Part shown: one piece after another, positions 24,625 to 33,326 of the stretch
How the letters are laid out: every line of letters begins with the position of its first letter
Position numbering within the stretch: the stretch's first letter is position 1
DNA from: JAENVU01 sp046598395
GTDB taxonomy: Bacteria; Actinomycetota; Acidimicrobiia; IMCC26256; JAENVU01
Reading direction: 5' to 3'
Assembly (NCBI GenBank): GCA_046598395.1
Contig: JBKJIQ010000008.1
Span: forward strand, 1 to 64,000
Length of the DNA stretch: 64,000 bases
Program-made: the position numbers and the translations under genes
The notes under the pieces: model-generated
Told to the model about the DNA's origin: nothing
The model's input: only the letters and a program-made list of their open reading frames with translations
The model's database searches: none

Positions 24625-25356
24625 TCACCGGGCAGGCGGGGGCGACCCATCGGCCAGTTCGCGCACGGTGGTGAAGTGTTCGACGAGTGCGTCGAGCGAT
24701 GTGTGGGTGTTGACGCCGCTTGGGTTCGGCATCACGTAGGTCAACGCGCCCGCGAAGCGCTCCGGGGCGATGCCCACCGCGGCTTTTCGGTCCACCGCCG
24801 CGCGGTAGCCCGAGAGCCCGGCGAAGCACACGACCTGTGGCGCGAGCCACTCCACTAGTACCCGCAATCGCTCGGCGCCGTCGGCGTATTCCGCGTTGGT
24901 CAGGTCATCCGCGCGAGCGGTTGCTCGCTTGACGAGATCGGTGAAGCCAATCCGGTGGTCGGTGAACGCCAACCAGGGGTCACGATCGGTCACGACGAGT
25001 CCGGCGGCGATCGCGGCGGGCCAGAACCGATTGGTTCGACCGCCGAACGGCACCTTGGTCTCGGCGGCTACCAGACTCGGGTTGAGCCCTACGACCAGCA
25101 CGCGCAGACGCGGCGCGACGAGATCGGCGAGCGTCCTCTCCCGACGCAGGGTCCATTGCGCTCTGCTCAAGCCGGTGGTCGTCGCGGTCACGGTAGTACC
25201 GGCCCCCGCGGCCACGATTTCGAACGGCACCGGTCCGTGCCAACTTCCGTGGACCGCGATCTCGTCGCCGGTGTCATGACTGCGATGCCATTCGGCGAGT
25301 GCGGCCGGAGTGGCTTCGGCGGTGAGTCGTGCGAGGTCCAGGGTGCTGTGCTCCAC
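24625..25356 (-). CDS. mug: G/U mismatch-specific DNA glycosylase (Mug/TDG family) with N-terminal extension
   Basis: A 243-residue protein. The glycosylase core begins at about residue 85 with VLVVGLNPSL (the Mug GINPG motif, catalytic Asn kept), then FGGRTNRFWPAAIAAGL, and closes with MPNPSGVNTH, the DNA-intercalation loop. It removes uracil or thymine from G mismatches. E. coli Mug has 168 residues; the extra 75 N-terminal residues form a predicted beta-rich module with no recognised family. The GTG start 25356 lies 38 bases from the divergent pgl start. Confidence 0.87.
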   Translation of the reverse strand: MEHSTLDLARLTAEATPAALAEWHRSHDTGDEIAVHGSWHGPVPFEIVAAGAGTTVTATTTGLSRAQWTLRRERTLADLVAPRLRVLVVGLNPSLVAAETKVPFGGRTNRFWPAAIAAGLVVTDRDPWLAFTDHRIGFTDLVKRATARADDLTNAEYADGAERLRVLVEWLAPQVVCFAGLSGYRAAVDRKAAVGIAPERFAGALTYVMPNPSGVNTHTSLDALVEHFTTVRELADGSPPPAR

Positions 25357-25394
25357 GTCCGTAGTATCGCCCCGAAACCGTGAGGAAGGAAGCG

Positions 25395-26054
25395 ATGGTG
25401 CACGCCCCCAAGGTGGTCGACGATGTCCCCGCCGCGTTTGTCACACTGCTCGAGGAACAGCGGCCGCGATCAATCGCCCTGTCCGGCGGATCCACCGCGC
25501 ACAATTGCTATGAAGCGTGTGCGGTGGCCCAGGCCGACTGGTCTGACACCACCTTCTGGTTCGGAGATGAACGCTGGGTCTCCGTGGATGATCCGGATTC
25601 GAACGAGGGCATGGCCCGACGCGTGTGGCTCGATCGCGTGCCGGTAGGTGGCATCGTGTCGATGGTGAACGCCGGCTCGGACCCGGGATCCGCAGCTGTG
25701 AGCTACGGGGCACGCTTGCAGGCCGCGGGCGGGATCGACCTCGTGCATTTGGGGCTCGGCCCGGATGGTCACACGGCATCGTTGTTCCCCGGGTCTCCGT
25801 CCACCGCCGAGACGGATCGCTGGGTGATCGCAACGGGTGACGACGCCCACCCCCATCCACGGCTCACGCTGACCTTCGTGGCGCTCGCAGCCGCTCGACA
25901 GATTGTGGTCACGGTGGTAGGAGCGGAGAAGCGCCAAGCGTTAGAAGGCGTAGTGGCCGGGAACCCGCATCTTCCGGCGGGCCGCCTCGTCATCGACCCG
26001 CTCCTCGCCGCCAAGACGGTGTGGCTGCTCGATGCTGATGCTGCCGGGCGCTGA
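25395..26054 (+). CDS. pgl: 6-phosphogluconolactonase
   Basis: A 219-residue DevB/Pgl-family hydrolase that opens 6-phosphogluconolactone. Motifs are SIALSGGSTA, TTFWFGDERWV and the catalytic-His segment LGLGPDGHTASLFPG. ATG 25395 is preceded by GGAAGGAA at good spacing, whereas GTG 25380 is not. The partner glucose-6-phosphate dehydrogenase is not in the window. Cytoplasmic. Confidence 0.93.
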   Translation: MVHAPKVVDDVPAAFVTLLEEQRPRSIALSGGSTAHNCYEACAVAQADWSDTTFWFGDERWVSVDDPDSNEGMARRVWLDRVPVGGIVSMVNAGSDPGSAAVSYGARLQAAGGIDLVHLGLGPDGHTASLFPGSPSTAETDRWVIATGDDAHPHPRLTLTFVALAAARQIVVTVVGAEKRQALEGVVAGNPHLPAGRLVIDPLLAAKTVWLLDADAAGR

Positions 26055-26119
26055 TGATTCTGGCGTGAACAGACGTCACTCCGGCAGGTTTTTGTGTCAA
26101 GGGCTGTGGACCCGCCGCC

Positions 26120-26125
26120 TAGAGT
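26120..26125 (+). promoter_or_regulatory. -10 element TAGAGT of a leaderless fbiC transcript
   Basis: TAGAGT followed by exactly 7 bases and then GTG 26133. In actinobacteria this spacing places the transcript start on the start codon. It decides the fbiC start against the upstream GTG 26094, which has neither a ribosome-binding site nor a -10. Confidence 0.65.
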
Positions 26126-26132
26126 GCGCCGC

Positions 26133-28508
26133 GTGAGCCCCGACCCCCGCGAGCTCCTGCACGCATCAACCCACGATCTCATGCGTGAGGCGGCGCGCCG
26201 GCGCGACGAAGGCCACGGGACGCGGATGACCTTCTCACCCAAGGTCTTCATCCCGCTCACGATGTTGTGTCGGGACCGGTGCGGGTATTGCACGTTCGCG
26301 AAGCCGCCGGCTCGGCTCGACCACCCGTATCTCAGTATCGAGGCGGTCCTCGACATCGCCCGGGAGGGGGCGATGGCGCGTTGCTATGAGGCGCTCTTCA
26401 CGCTCGGCGAGGGTCCGGAGGAGCGCTATCCGGCGGCAACCGAATGGCTCCACGCGCACGGGTACGCAACGACCGTCGATTACCTCGTGGCGGCCGCGGG
26501 TTCCGTGGTGCGGGAGACCGGGCTACTCCCCCACGCGAACGCCGGCGCGCTCTCGGAACCGGATCTCCTCCGGCTGCGGGCCGTCAGCCCGTCGCAGGGG
26601 ATGATGCTCGAGTCGCTCGCGGACCGACTCCACGATCCCGGTGGTCCCCATCACCGTGCCCCCGATAAGACCGCAGCCCGTCGCCTCGACACACTCGACG
26701 CCGCCGGACGGGCTCGAGTGCCGTTCACCACGGGCATCCTCGTGGGGTTTGGTGAGACCGACGAAGAACGCATCGATGCGCTCGTCGCCATTCGTGATTC
26801 ACACGCCCGGCACGGCCACGTGCAAGAAGTGATCGTGCAGAACTTTCTTCCGAAGCCGGGCACCGCGATGCATGCAGCCGCGCCGTGTGACCCCGAGGAG
26901 TTTCTGCGCACGATTGCGATGGCGCGGGTGATCCTTGGTCCGAAGATGCACGTGCAGGCGCCACCGAATTTGAGTGACCTGGCCGCGCTTTCCGATCTGA
27001 TCGGCGCGGGCATCGACGACTGGGGCGGCGTCTCCCCCGTTACGCCCGACCACGTGAACCCCGAGCGGCCGTGGCCCGAGCTCGATACGCTGCGCTCAGC
27101 CACCGAAGCCGCCGGGCACACGCTCGCCCCTCGGCTCACCGTGTACCCCGAATACGTGCGGGACGAGATGGAGTGGCTGCATCCCGACGTGCGTACCGCA
27201 GTGCGCCATGCGTCGGACCTCGAAGGGCTGGCCCGCGACGACTATTGGTATAGCGGAGGTGACGAACTCCCACCGACGATCCGCATCACCACCACCCGGG
27301 GGCTTACTTCTGCGCCACGCGGGCCGGTCGCCGAGGTGCTCGACGGTGTCCTCCTCGGACAGGAGCTGGGTGAATCCGAGCTCGTGACGCTGCTCGAGGC
27401 CCGCGGCCCCGAGGTGCAGGCTGTCGCCGACGTGGCCGATCAGCTCCGCCGCGACATCGTGGGTGATGTGGTGACGTTCGTCCGGAACCGGAACATCAAC
27501 TACACCAACATCTGCACGTTCAAGTGCAAGTTCTGCGCGTTCTCGAAGGGTCCGCTGTCGCTGAACCTGCGCGGTGATCCGTACCTGCTCGACATCGAGG
27601 AGATGCAGCGCCGCGTGGTCGAAGCGGTGGACTGCGGCGCGACCGAGGTCTGCCTCCAGGGCGGGATCCATCCCGACTTCGACGGCAACTACTACCTCGA
27701 TGTCATTCGATTGGTGAAGGAAGCTGCGCCGTCGATTCATGTCCACGGCTTCACCGCGCTCGAGGTCACCGAAGGTGCCAAGCGGCTCGGGATGGACCTT
27801 TCCGAGTACCTCACCCTCGCCAAAGACGCGGGCTTGGCCACGCTGCCGGGTACCGCGGCGGAAATCCTCGACGACGAAGTGCGCGCGATTATTTGCCCGG
27901 ACAAGATCAATACCGAGGAATGGCTCCACGCCCACCGCACCGCGCACGAAGTGGGGTTGCAGTCGAACGTGACCATCATGTTCGGCACGGTGGAACGACC
28001 CGAACACGTCGCTCGTCATATGTTGCGGACCCGGGCGCTCCAGCTCGAGACGGGTGGATTCACCGAGTTTGTTCCGCTGCCGTTCGTGCACATGGCGACG
28101 CCGATCTATCTCACCGGACGGGCTCGGCAAGGTCCCACGTTCCGCGAGGTGTTACTCATGCACGCGGTCGGGCGCATTGCGTACGCCGGGGCGATCGACA
28201 ACATCCAAATCTCGTGGGTGAAGACCGGCATCAGTGGTGCGCAGCAAGCGCTGACGTCCGGCTGTAACGACCTGGGCGGAACGCTGATGGACGAGAACAT
28301 TTCGCGGGCCGCGGGCGCAAGCCACGGCCAAGAAGCCGACGACGTGATGTTTGCCGCGATGACCGAACCGCTCGGCCGGCCGTTGGAGCAGCGGAGCACG
28401 CTCTACGGTCGGGTCAATACCGTCGGCAAGCGACTCCGGCCGCCGCCGGAAACGGTCGAGCCTGCTACCCCGGTGGAGCTCCGCCTGCGAACGAAAGCGA
28501 CGACATGA
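26133..28508 (+). CDS. fbiC: FO synthase, fused CofG-CofH (FbiC), coenzyme F420 biosynthesis
   Basis: A 791-residue fusion of two radical-SAM enzymes that build the deazaflavin FO from tyrosine and the flavin precursor. The first cluster motif is CRDRCGYC (C46, C50, C53) and the second CTFKCKFC (C461, C465, C468). The fused form is typical of actinobacteria. Start GTG 26133 is set by the leaderless -10; the frame also opens at 26094. The stop overlaps the kinase start (ATGA). The presence of FbiC implies F420-dependent enzymes elsewhere. Confidence 0.95.
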   Translation: MSPDPRELLHASTHDLMREAARRRDEGHGTRMTFSPKVFIPLTMLCRDRCGYCTFAKPPARLDHPYLSIEAVLDIAREGAMARCYEALFTLGEGPEERYPAATEWLHAHGYATTVDYLVAAAGSVVRETGLLPHANAGALSEPDLLRLRAVSPSQGMMLESLADRLHDPGGPHHRAPDKTAARRLDTLDAAGRARVPFTTGILVGFGETDEERIDALVAIRDSHARHGHVQEVIVQNFLPKPGTAMHAAAPCDPEEFLRTIAMARVILGPKMHVQAPPNLSDLAALSDLIGAGIDDWGGVSPVTPDHVNPERPWPELDTLRSATEAAGHTLAPRLTVYPEYVRDEMEWLHPDVRTAVRHASDLEGLARDDYWYSGGDELPPTIRITTTRGLTSAPRGPVAEVLDGVLLGQELGESELVTLLEARGPEVQAVADVADQLRRDIVGDVVTFVRNRNINYTNICTFKCKFCAFSKGPLSLNLRGDPYLLDIEEMQRRVVEAVDCGATEVCLQGGIHPDFDGNYYLDVIRLVKEAAPSIHVHGFTALEVTEGAKRLGMDLSEYLTLAKDAGLATLPGTAAEILDDEVRAIICPDKINTEEWLHAHRTAHEVGLQSNVTIMFGTVERPEHVARHMLRTRALQLETGGFTEFVPLPFVHMATPIYLTGRARQGPTFREVLLMHAVGRIAYAGAIDNIQISWVKTGISGAQQALTSGCNDLGGTLMDENISRAAGASHGQEADDVMFAAMTEPLGRPLEQRSTLYGRVNTVGKRLRPPPETVEPATPVELRLRTKATT

Positions 28509-29503
28509 GTTCTGACGTGGATGTGGTGGCGATTGGGAACGCGCTGGTCGATGTGTTGGTGAACGCGAGCGACGAGTTCGTGGCATCGCACGACATGGTC
28601 AAGGGTTCGATGGCGCTGATCGACACCCAACGGGCCGAGACGCTCTATGCCGCGATGGGCCCGGCGATCGAGGCTTCGGGAGGCAGCGCCGCCAACACCG
28701 TCGCGGGCGTTGCCTCGCTTGGAAGCCGCGCGGCATACGTGGGTCGGGTGCGTGACGATCAGCTCGGCGCGGTCTACCTGCACGACCTGCGCGCTGCGGG
28801 TGTGGAGTTCGACACCGCCGCGGCAACCGAAGGCTCGCCCACGGGACGGTGTCTGATCCTCGTCACGCCCGACGCGGAGCGCACGATGAACACGTACCTC
28901 GGCGCGTCGTCGGAACTGCATGCCGATGACGTCGATCCCGACCTCATCCGTTCCGCTGCGTATACCTACCTCGAGGGTTACCTCTGGGATTCCCCGGGGG
29001 CGCAGGACGCGTATCGGCTCGCGGCCCAGGTTGCCCATGAGGCCGGGCGCAAGGTCGCGCTCACACTCTCGGACGGATTTGTGGTCGACCGCCATCGGGA
29101 CACGTTCCTGGAGTTGATCGAGGGCTCGGTCGACGTCCTGTTCGCCAACGACACCGAAATCACGATGCTGTACGAGGTGGACTCCTTCGACGTGGCGGTG
29201 GCGCGGGTCCGCCATCACTGTGAGATCGCCGCACTCACCCGTGGCGCGGCGGGCTCGGTCATCCTTTCGGGTGACGACCTCATCGAGATCCCGGCCGAAC
29301 CGATTCCCGGCGGTGAGATTCTGGATACCACGGGAGCCGGTGACCTGTACGCGGCCGGTGTCCTTCACGGGCTGGTGCGCGGCCGTGATCTGTTCACGTG
29401 TGGCCGCCTTGGCGGACTCGCGGCCTCGGAGTGCATCTCGCATCTCGGAGCGCGTCCCCAAGCGTCGCTCGCCGCGATGACAAACGCGGCCGGGATCGGC
29501 TGA
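28505..29503 (+). CDS. PfkB-family kinase, probable adenosine kinase
   Basis: A 332-residue ribokinase-fold enzyme. The N-terminal signature region includes GGSAANTVAGVASLG, the lid and substrate segment MNTYLGASSEL, and the catalytic DTTGAGDLYAAG with the base Asp. Its overall layout (VAIGNALVDVLV, then GAEx-type Asn-Asp-Thr-Glu) is that of adenosine kinase-like bacterial PfkB proteins. Sugar specificity cannot be proven from sequence. It is translationally coupled to fbiC and followed by a LOG-like gene that also handles adenine nucleotides. Confidence 0.82.
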   Translation: MSSDVDVVAIGNALVDVLVNASDEFVASHDMVKGSMALIDTQRAETLYAAMGPAIEASGGSAANTVAGVASLGSRAAYVGRVRDDQLGAVYLHDLRAAGVEFDTAAATEGSPTGRCLILVTPDAERTMNTYLGASSELHADDVDPDLIRSAAYTYLEGYLWDSPGAQDAYRLAAQVAHEAGRKVALTLSDGFVVDRHRDTFLELIEGSVDVLFANDTEITMLYEVDSFDVAVARVRHHCEIAALTRGAAGSVILSGDDLIEIPAEPIPGGEILDTTGAGDLYAAGVLHGLVRGRDLFTCGRLGGLAASECISHLGARPQASLAAMTNAAGIG

Positions 29504-29513
29504 GCGGACGCGC

Positions 29514-30545
29514 GTGGATCTTCCTCGCTACCGCACCGGCGACGACGCCCTCGACGCAGAGGTTGCGGCACTCGTTGAGCTCGTTGATCCCGGTCATAGC
29601 GCTGATCTCGTCTTCGAGATGGTCGTGACCGCGCTCCGCTTTGCTCGAGACGGCGCGAACCGCGGGGACCTGAAGATCGCGAACAGCGCGCTCAAGGAGA
29701 TGCGCTACGCCTTCTCGGTCTTCGCTCCCTACCGAGCGGCACGCAAGGCGTCGATCTACGGATCGGCCCGAACCCAGCCCGACGATCCGCTCTACGTTCA
29801 GACCAAACGCCTCGCCGCGGTGCTGGCGGAGCGCGGTTGGATGGTCGTGACCGGTGCCGGCCCAGGGATCATGACCGCGGGCATCGAGGGCGCGGGGCCA
29901 GACAATGCATTCGGCGTGAGTATTCGACTCCCCTTTGAAGCCTCCACCAACCAGTTCCTCGCGGATGATCCGAAGCTCGTGAACTTTCGGTATTTCTTTA
30001 CCCGCAAACTCACATTCGTGAAGGAATCCGATGCATTCATCTTGCTCCCCGGAGGATTTGGCACGCTCGACGAGCTCTTCGAGACGCTGACGCTGATTCA
30101 GACCGGCAAGGCGCAACCGGCCCCGATCGTGCTGCTCGACGTCCCAGGGGGGACCTACTGGACGCGGTGGCGCGAGTTCGTGGCCGCCGAGCTCCTTGAT
30201 CGTGATTATCTCTCCCCCACGGATCTCGATCTCGTGCTCATCACCGATGATGTCGATACCGCCGTCGCCGAGGTGCAGCGGTTCTATGCCAACTACCACT
30301 CGATGCGCTTCGTGGGCCGCGACCTCGTGTTACGGGTCCAGCGTGCCCCGGATGCGGCGGGTCTCACTCGTCTCAATCGCGACTTTGGCGACATCATCGA
30401 AAGTGGCGAGATGCGCACCTCGGGTCCAACGCCGCGCGAAGAGCGCGACGGCGACGAACTGCACCTGGATCGGGTGGTGTTCCGGTTCGACCGCTACCAC
30501 TGGGCCCGGCTTCGGCGTCTGATCGACGCCCTCAACGGGATCTGA
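29514..30545 (+). CDS. LOG-family nucleotide phosphoribohydrolase-like protein
   Basis: A 343-residue Rossmann-fold protein with the LOG signature PGGFGTLDELFETLT and the preceding VTGAGPGIMTAG. LOG enzymes split nucleoside 5'-monophosphates (AMP or cytokinin nucleotides) into base and ribose-5-phosphate. This is the long form, with about 75 N-terminal and 90 C-terminal residues beyond the core. GTG 29514 lies 10 bases after the kinase stop. Adjacent to an adenosine-kinase-like gene, it suggests purine nucleotide salvage or housecleaning, which is inference. Confidence 0.85.
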   Translation: MDLPRYRTGDDALDAEVAALVELVDPGHSADLVFEMVVTALRFARDGANRGDLKIANSALKEMRYAFSVFAPYRAARKASIYGSARTQPDDPLYVQTKRLAAVLAERGWMVVTGAGPGIMTAGIEGAGPDNAFGVSIRLPFEASTNQFLADDPKLVNFRYFFTRKLTFVKESDAFILLPGGFGTLDELFETLTLIQTGKAQPAPIVLLDVPGGTYWTRWREFVAAELLDRDYLSPTDLDLVLITDDVDTAVAEVQRFYANYHSMRFVGRDLVLRVQRAPDAAGLTRLNRDFGDIIESGEMRTSGPTPREERDGDELHLDRVVFRFDRYHWARLRRLIDALNGI

Positions 30546-30563
30546 GGAGATCTGACGGGGCCC

Positions 30564-31952
30564 CTACGGGTTTCGGGCGCGCTGGTAAGCGTCGATGGCT
30601 CGGTCCCGCGCCATCGCGTGGTCCACGAGTGGATACGGATAGTCGATGCCGAGGGTCACGCCGGCGGCTGCGAGGTCGAGTGGTCCGGCGCTCTGCGGAT
30701 CATGGATCGAGCGTTGGTCGAGCGCCGCGAGTTCGGGAACCCACCGACGGATGTAGTCACCGCCCGGGTCGAAACGACGACTCTGGGTCGTGGGGTTGAA
30801 GACCCGGAAATATGGCGCGGCATCGGGCCCCGTCCCCGCCACCCACTGCCAGTTCCCCACATTCTGGGCGACATCGCCGTCGGCGAGGAGATGGCGGAAG
30901 TACCGCTCTCCCTTTCGCCAGTCGATCAGGAGATCCTTCACCAGGAACGACGCGGCGACCATCCGTACTCGATTGTGCATCAGACCCGTTGCCCCAAGTT
31001 GGCGCATTCCCGCGTCAACCAGAGGGAAGCCGGTGTGTCCGCTCTTCCATCGCTCGAACCCCTCGGGATCGTCGCGCCATTGGGGTGCTCGATCCAGGCG
31101 TTGGGGGGAGACGACCAGGCGGGGATCATCGTGGAGCAGATGGGCGAACCAGTCGCGCCACGCGAGTTGGCGGAGGAATGACTCCCCATCCGGTGAGGTC
31201 AAGGCGGCCCGTGCCGCGCTCGCCGGGCTCAACGTTCCGAGCTTGAGGGCGACGCTGAGCTGAGAAGTGCCATTGATCGCCGGCAGGTCGCGTTCCGAGG
31301 GGTAGCCGGCCAGACCGTGCTCGATGAAGTCGCTCAAGCGGTCGTCGGCGGCGATCTCCTCGGCGCTGGCGTTGACCGAAGGATCGAACGGGATGTCGCG
31401 CTCGGGGGTGGCGATCATGGTGGGAACTGCGACGGACTCCGCCGGGAGTGGAACCTGGCGCCAACGCTTCCAGAACGCGCCGAAGACCTTGGAGACGGAG
31501 CCTTGCGCGGTGAGGATCGATCCCGGAGGGTGGATCAACGAACCCCAGGCAGTGTTGAGCGCGCACCCAGTGGGATCCGTGCCGGTGAAGGCGTCGACGG
31601 CCGCGCGGTCGCGCGCGGTGGCGAACGGGGTCGTATCGGAGTTCCAGAAGATGGTCTGGGCCCCGCTGGAACGAATGAGCCGGTCCAGCTGCTCGACCGG
31701 GTCGCCGTGCAGGATCTGGAGTCCGCCATCCATGGCCGCATGCAAACCGGTGACCGCGGACTCGACCGCGGCGCGGCGAAACGGTCCGGCACGCTCCGTC
31801 AACCTCGGGTCGATGATGTATACAGCGAGCACCCGGTCGTGCTCGCGCGTTGCTTGCGCCCAGGCCGGGTTGTCGCGCAGGCGTAGGTCGCGTCGGAACC
31901 AGACCAGGCCCGTGGAACCTTGCGGCCCGGAGGTTAGGTGTCGTCGGACCAT
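30564..31952 (-). CDS. phr: Deoxyribodipyrimidine photolyase
   Basis: A 462-residue photolyase/cryptochrome-family protein that repairs UV-induced cyclobutane dimers with FADH- and blue light. The antenna domain starts STGLVWFRRDLRLRDNP. The FAD-binding domain shows WRDWFAHLLHDDPR, GMRQLGATGLMHNRVRMVAASFLVKDLL and NWQWVAGTGPDAAPYFRVFNP. ATG 31952 lies inside the last codons of the upstream small gene. That gene and the glycolate genes are therefore probably in the same transcript. Confidence 0.95.
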   Translation of the reverse strand: MVRRHLTSGPQGSTGLVWFRRDLRLRDNPAWAQATREHDRVLAVYIIDPRLTERAGPFRRAAVESAVTGLHAAMDGGLQILHGDPVEQLDRLIRSSGAQTIFWNSDTTPFATARDRAAVDAFTGTDPTGCALNTAWGSLIHPPGSILTAQGSVSKVFGAFWKRWRQVPLPAESVAVPTMIATPERDIPFDPSVNASAEEIAADDRLSDFIEHGLAGYPSERDLPAINGTSQLSVALKLGTLSPASAARAALTSPDGESFLRQLAWRDWFAHLLHDDPRLVVSPQRLDRAPQWRDDPEGFERWKSGHTGFPLVDAGMRQLGATGLMHNRVRMVAASFLVKDLLIDWRKGERYFRHLLADGDVAQNVGNWQWVAGTGPDAAPYFRVFNPTTQSRRFDPGGDYIRRWVPELAALDQRSIHDPQSAGPLDLAAAGVTLGIDYPYPLVDHAMARDRAIDAYQRARNP

Positions 31953-32143
31953 GGGTCACGGGGTTCGAGGGCCTTGATCGCCCGCTCGATCGCGCGCCGC
32001 GCCTGGAGGATCTTCTTCTCGGCGGCGGCCGATGCATCGTCGCCGTTCGCCGCCGCGCGCAACGCGTCGAGCGCGCGGTCGCGGAGGTCTTCCTCAATGG
32101 CGCGGAGCCGATCGGCGACGTCGGCGAGGTCAGTGAGTTCCAA
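31934..32143 (-). CDS. Small coiled-coil protein of unknown function
   Basis: A 69-residue, highly charged helical protein (LADVADRLRAIEEDLRDRALDALR, then AAEKKILQARRAIERAIKAL) ending PWSDDT. The start is TTG 32143, supported by GGAGG (complement of 32151-32155) about 7 bases away; no ATG or GTG exists in frame nearby. It overlaps the end of glcF by 14 bases and the start of phr by 19 bases. No family recognised. Confidence 0.6.
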   Translation of the reverse strand: MELTDLADVADRLRAIEEDLRDRALDALRAAANGDDASAAAEKKILQARRAIERAIKALEPRDPWSDDT

Positions 32144-33326
32144 GGCGAGCCTCCAGAAGTTCGGCGGGATGGCGGACATCGAGTCCGGCCGCGGCGAGAT
32201 GCATTGCGCAGCCCGGATTCGCCGATGCGACCACAAAGTGCAGAGCACCGCCGGCGGCGGCGCGGATCGCCGCGATCTTACGGGCTCGGACTGCGAGTGA
32301 GAGCTCCGGTTCGAACGCTGAATACGCGCCGCCCGCGCCACAGCACAGGCCGTCGTCGGCGGTGACGCGAACGTCGTAGCCGTGGCGGAGCAGTGCCGCG
32401 ACCGGTTCGTGGGCTCGTTGGACGTGACGGAGGTGGCACGGATCTTGTACGACCACCACCGTGCTCGTGGGCGCAAGCACCAGCTCCCGTCCGGTGAACC
32501 ACGTGGAAAAGTCGATGACCCGCGCCGCGAATGTCGCCGCTTCGGGGGTTCCGAGCAGGCGGCCGTAGTCCATCAATGCCGCTCCACAGCCCGCGCTGTC
32601 CACCACGATCGCCGAGTCGCCGGGGAACGCGGTCATGACCCGACGGGCCAGGCGGACAGCATCGGTACGCCGACCCGCGTGGACCTGCAGTGCGCCACAG
32701 CAGTCGGCGCCGGCACCGGGCAGTCCTACGCGCGCCCCGGTGGCGCGCATGACGCGAAGCGCGCTGCGATGGATGTCGCGCTGCCACGCGTCCATGACGC
32801 AGCCGGTGAAGAGATAGGCGTCCACGGGCGAAGCCGGGTCCCGCGACGCGTCGTCGAGGAGCGGCGGCGGGGTACGCAACGGCAGGGCAGGGAGACCGAA
32901 CCGGCCCGGGACCAAGTGGAGTCGCTGCCCGACCGCCGCGACGCGAGTGGCGGCACCGAGCACTCGCCGCCGCGGGAGCAGGCCGCGATACGCGATGGTT
33001 TCGACGGCGCGGCGCAGGAGCGAGCGGCGGGGCGCCAGGGCCACGCGGGTGTCTTCCATCAGGTGACCGAACTGCACGCCCGAAGGACACGCTGCCTCGC
33101 ACGCTCGACACTGGATGCACGCGTCCATCGCGGCGATGAACGCACCATCGATGGGCGCGCGTTCCTCACTGACCGCGACCATGGCGGCAATACGACCTCG
33201 GGGTGAAGCGATCTCTTGGCCGGTGACCCGGTAGGTGGGGCAATGCGGCAAACAGAGACCGCAACCAACGCAGGCGTTCAGCTCGGTCGCATCGAGACGG
33301 AGGGTGGCCGGTCCGACGGGTTTCAT
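32130..33326 (-). CDS. glcF: Glycolate oxidase iron-sulfur subunit GlcF
   Basis: A 398-residue protein with two 4Fe-4S motifs, CVGCGLCLPHCP (C19, C22, C25, C29) and CIQCRACEAACP, followed by two CCG domains (GADCCGAL and LCCGAGG). It takes electrons from GlcD/GlcE during glycolate (or D-lactate) oxidation and passes them to the respiratory chain at the membrane. ATG 33326 overlaps the glcE stop (ATGA), which rules out the longer upstream frame. Confidence 0.93.
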   Translation of the reverse strand: MKPVGPATLRLDATELNACVGCGLCLPHCPTYRVTGQEIASPRGRIAAMVAVSEERAPIDGAFIAAMDACIQCRACEAACPSGVQFGHLMEDTRVALAPRRSLLRRAVETIAYRGLLPRRRVLGAATRVAAVGQRLHLVPGRFGLPALPLRTPPPLLDDASRDPASPVDAYLFTGCVMDAWQRDIHRSALRVMRATGARVGLPGAGADCCGALQVHAGRRTDAVRLARRVMTAFPGDSAIVVDSAGCGAALMDYGRLLGTPEAATFAARVIDFSTWFTGRELVLAPTSTVVVVQDPCHLRHVQRAHEPVAALLRHGYDVRVTADDGLCCGAGGAYSAFEPELSLAVRARKIAAIRAAAGGALHFVVASANPGCAMHLAAAGLDVRHPAELLEARLGTH

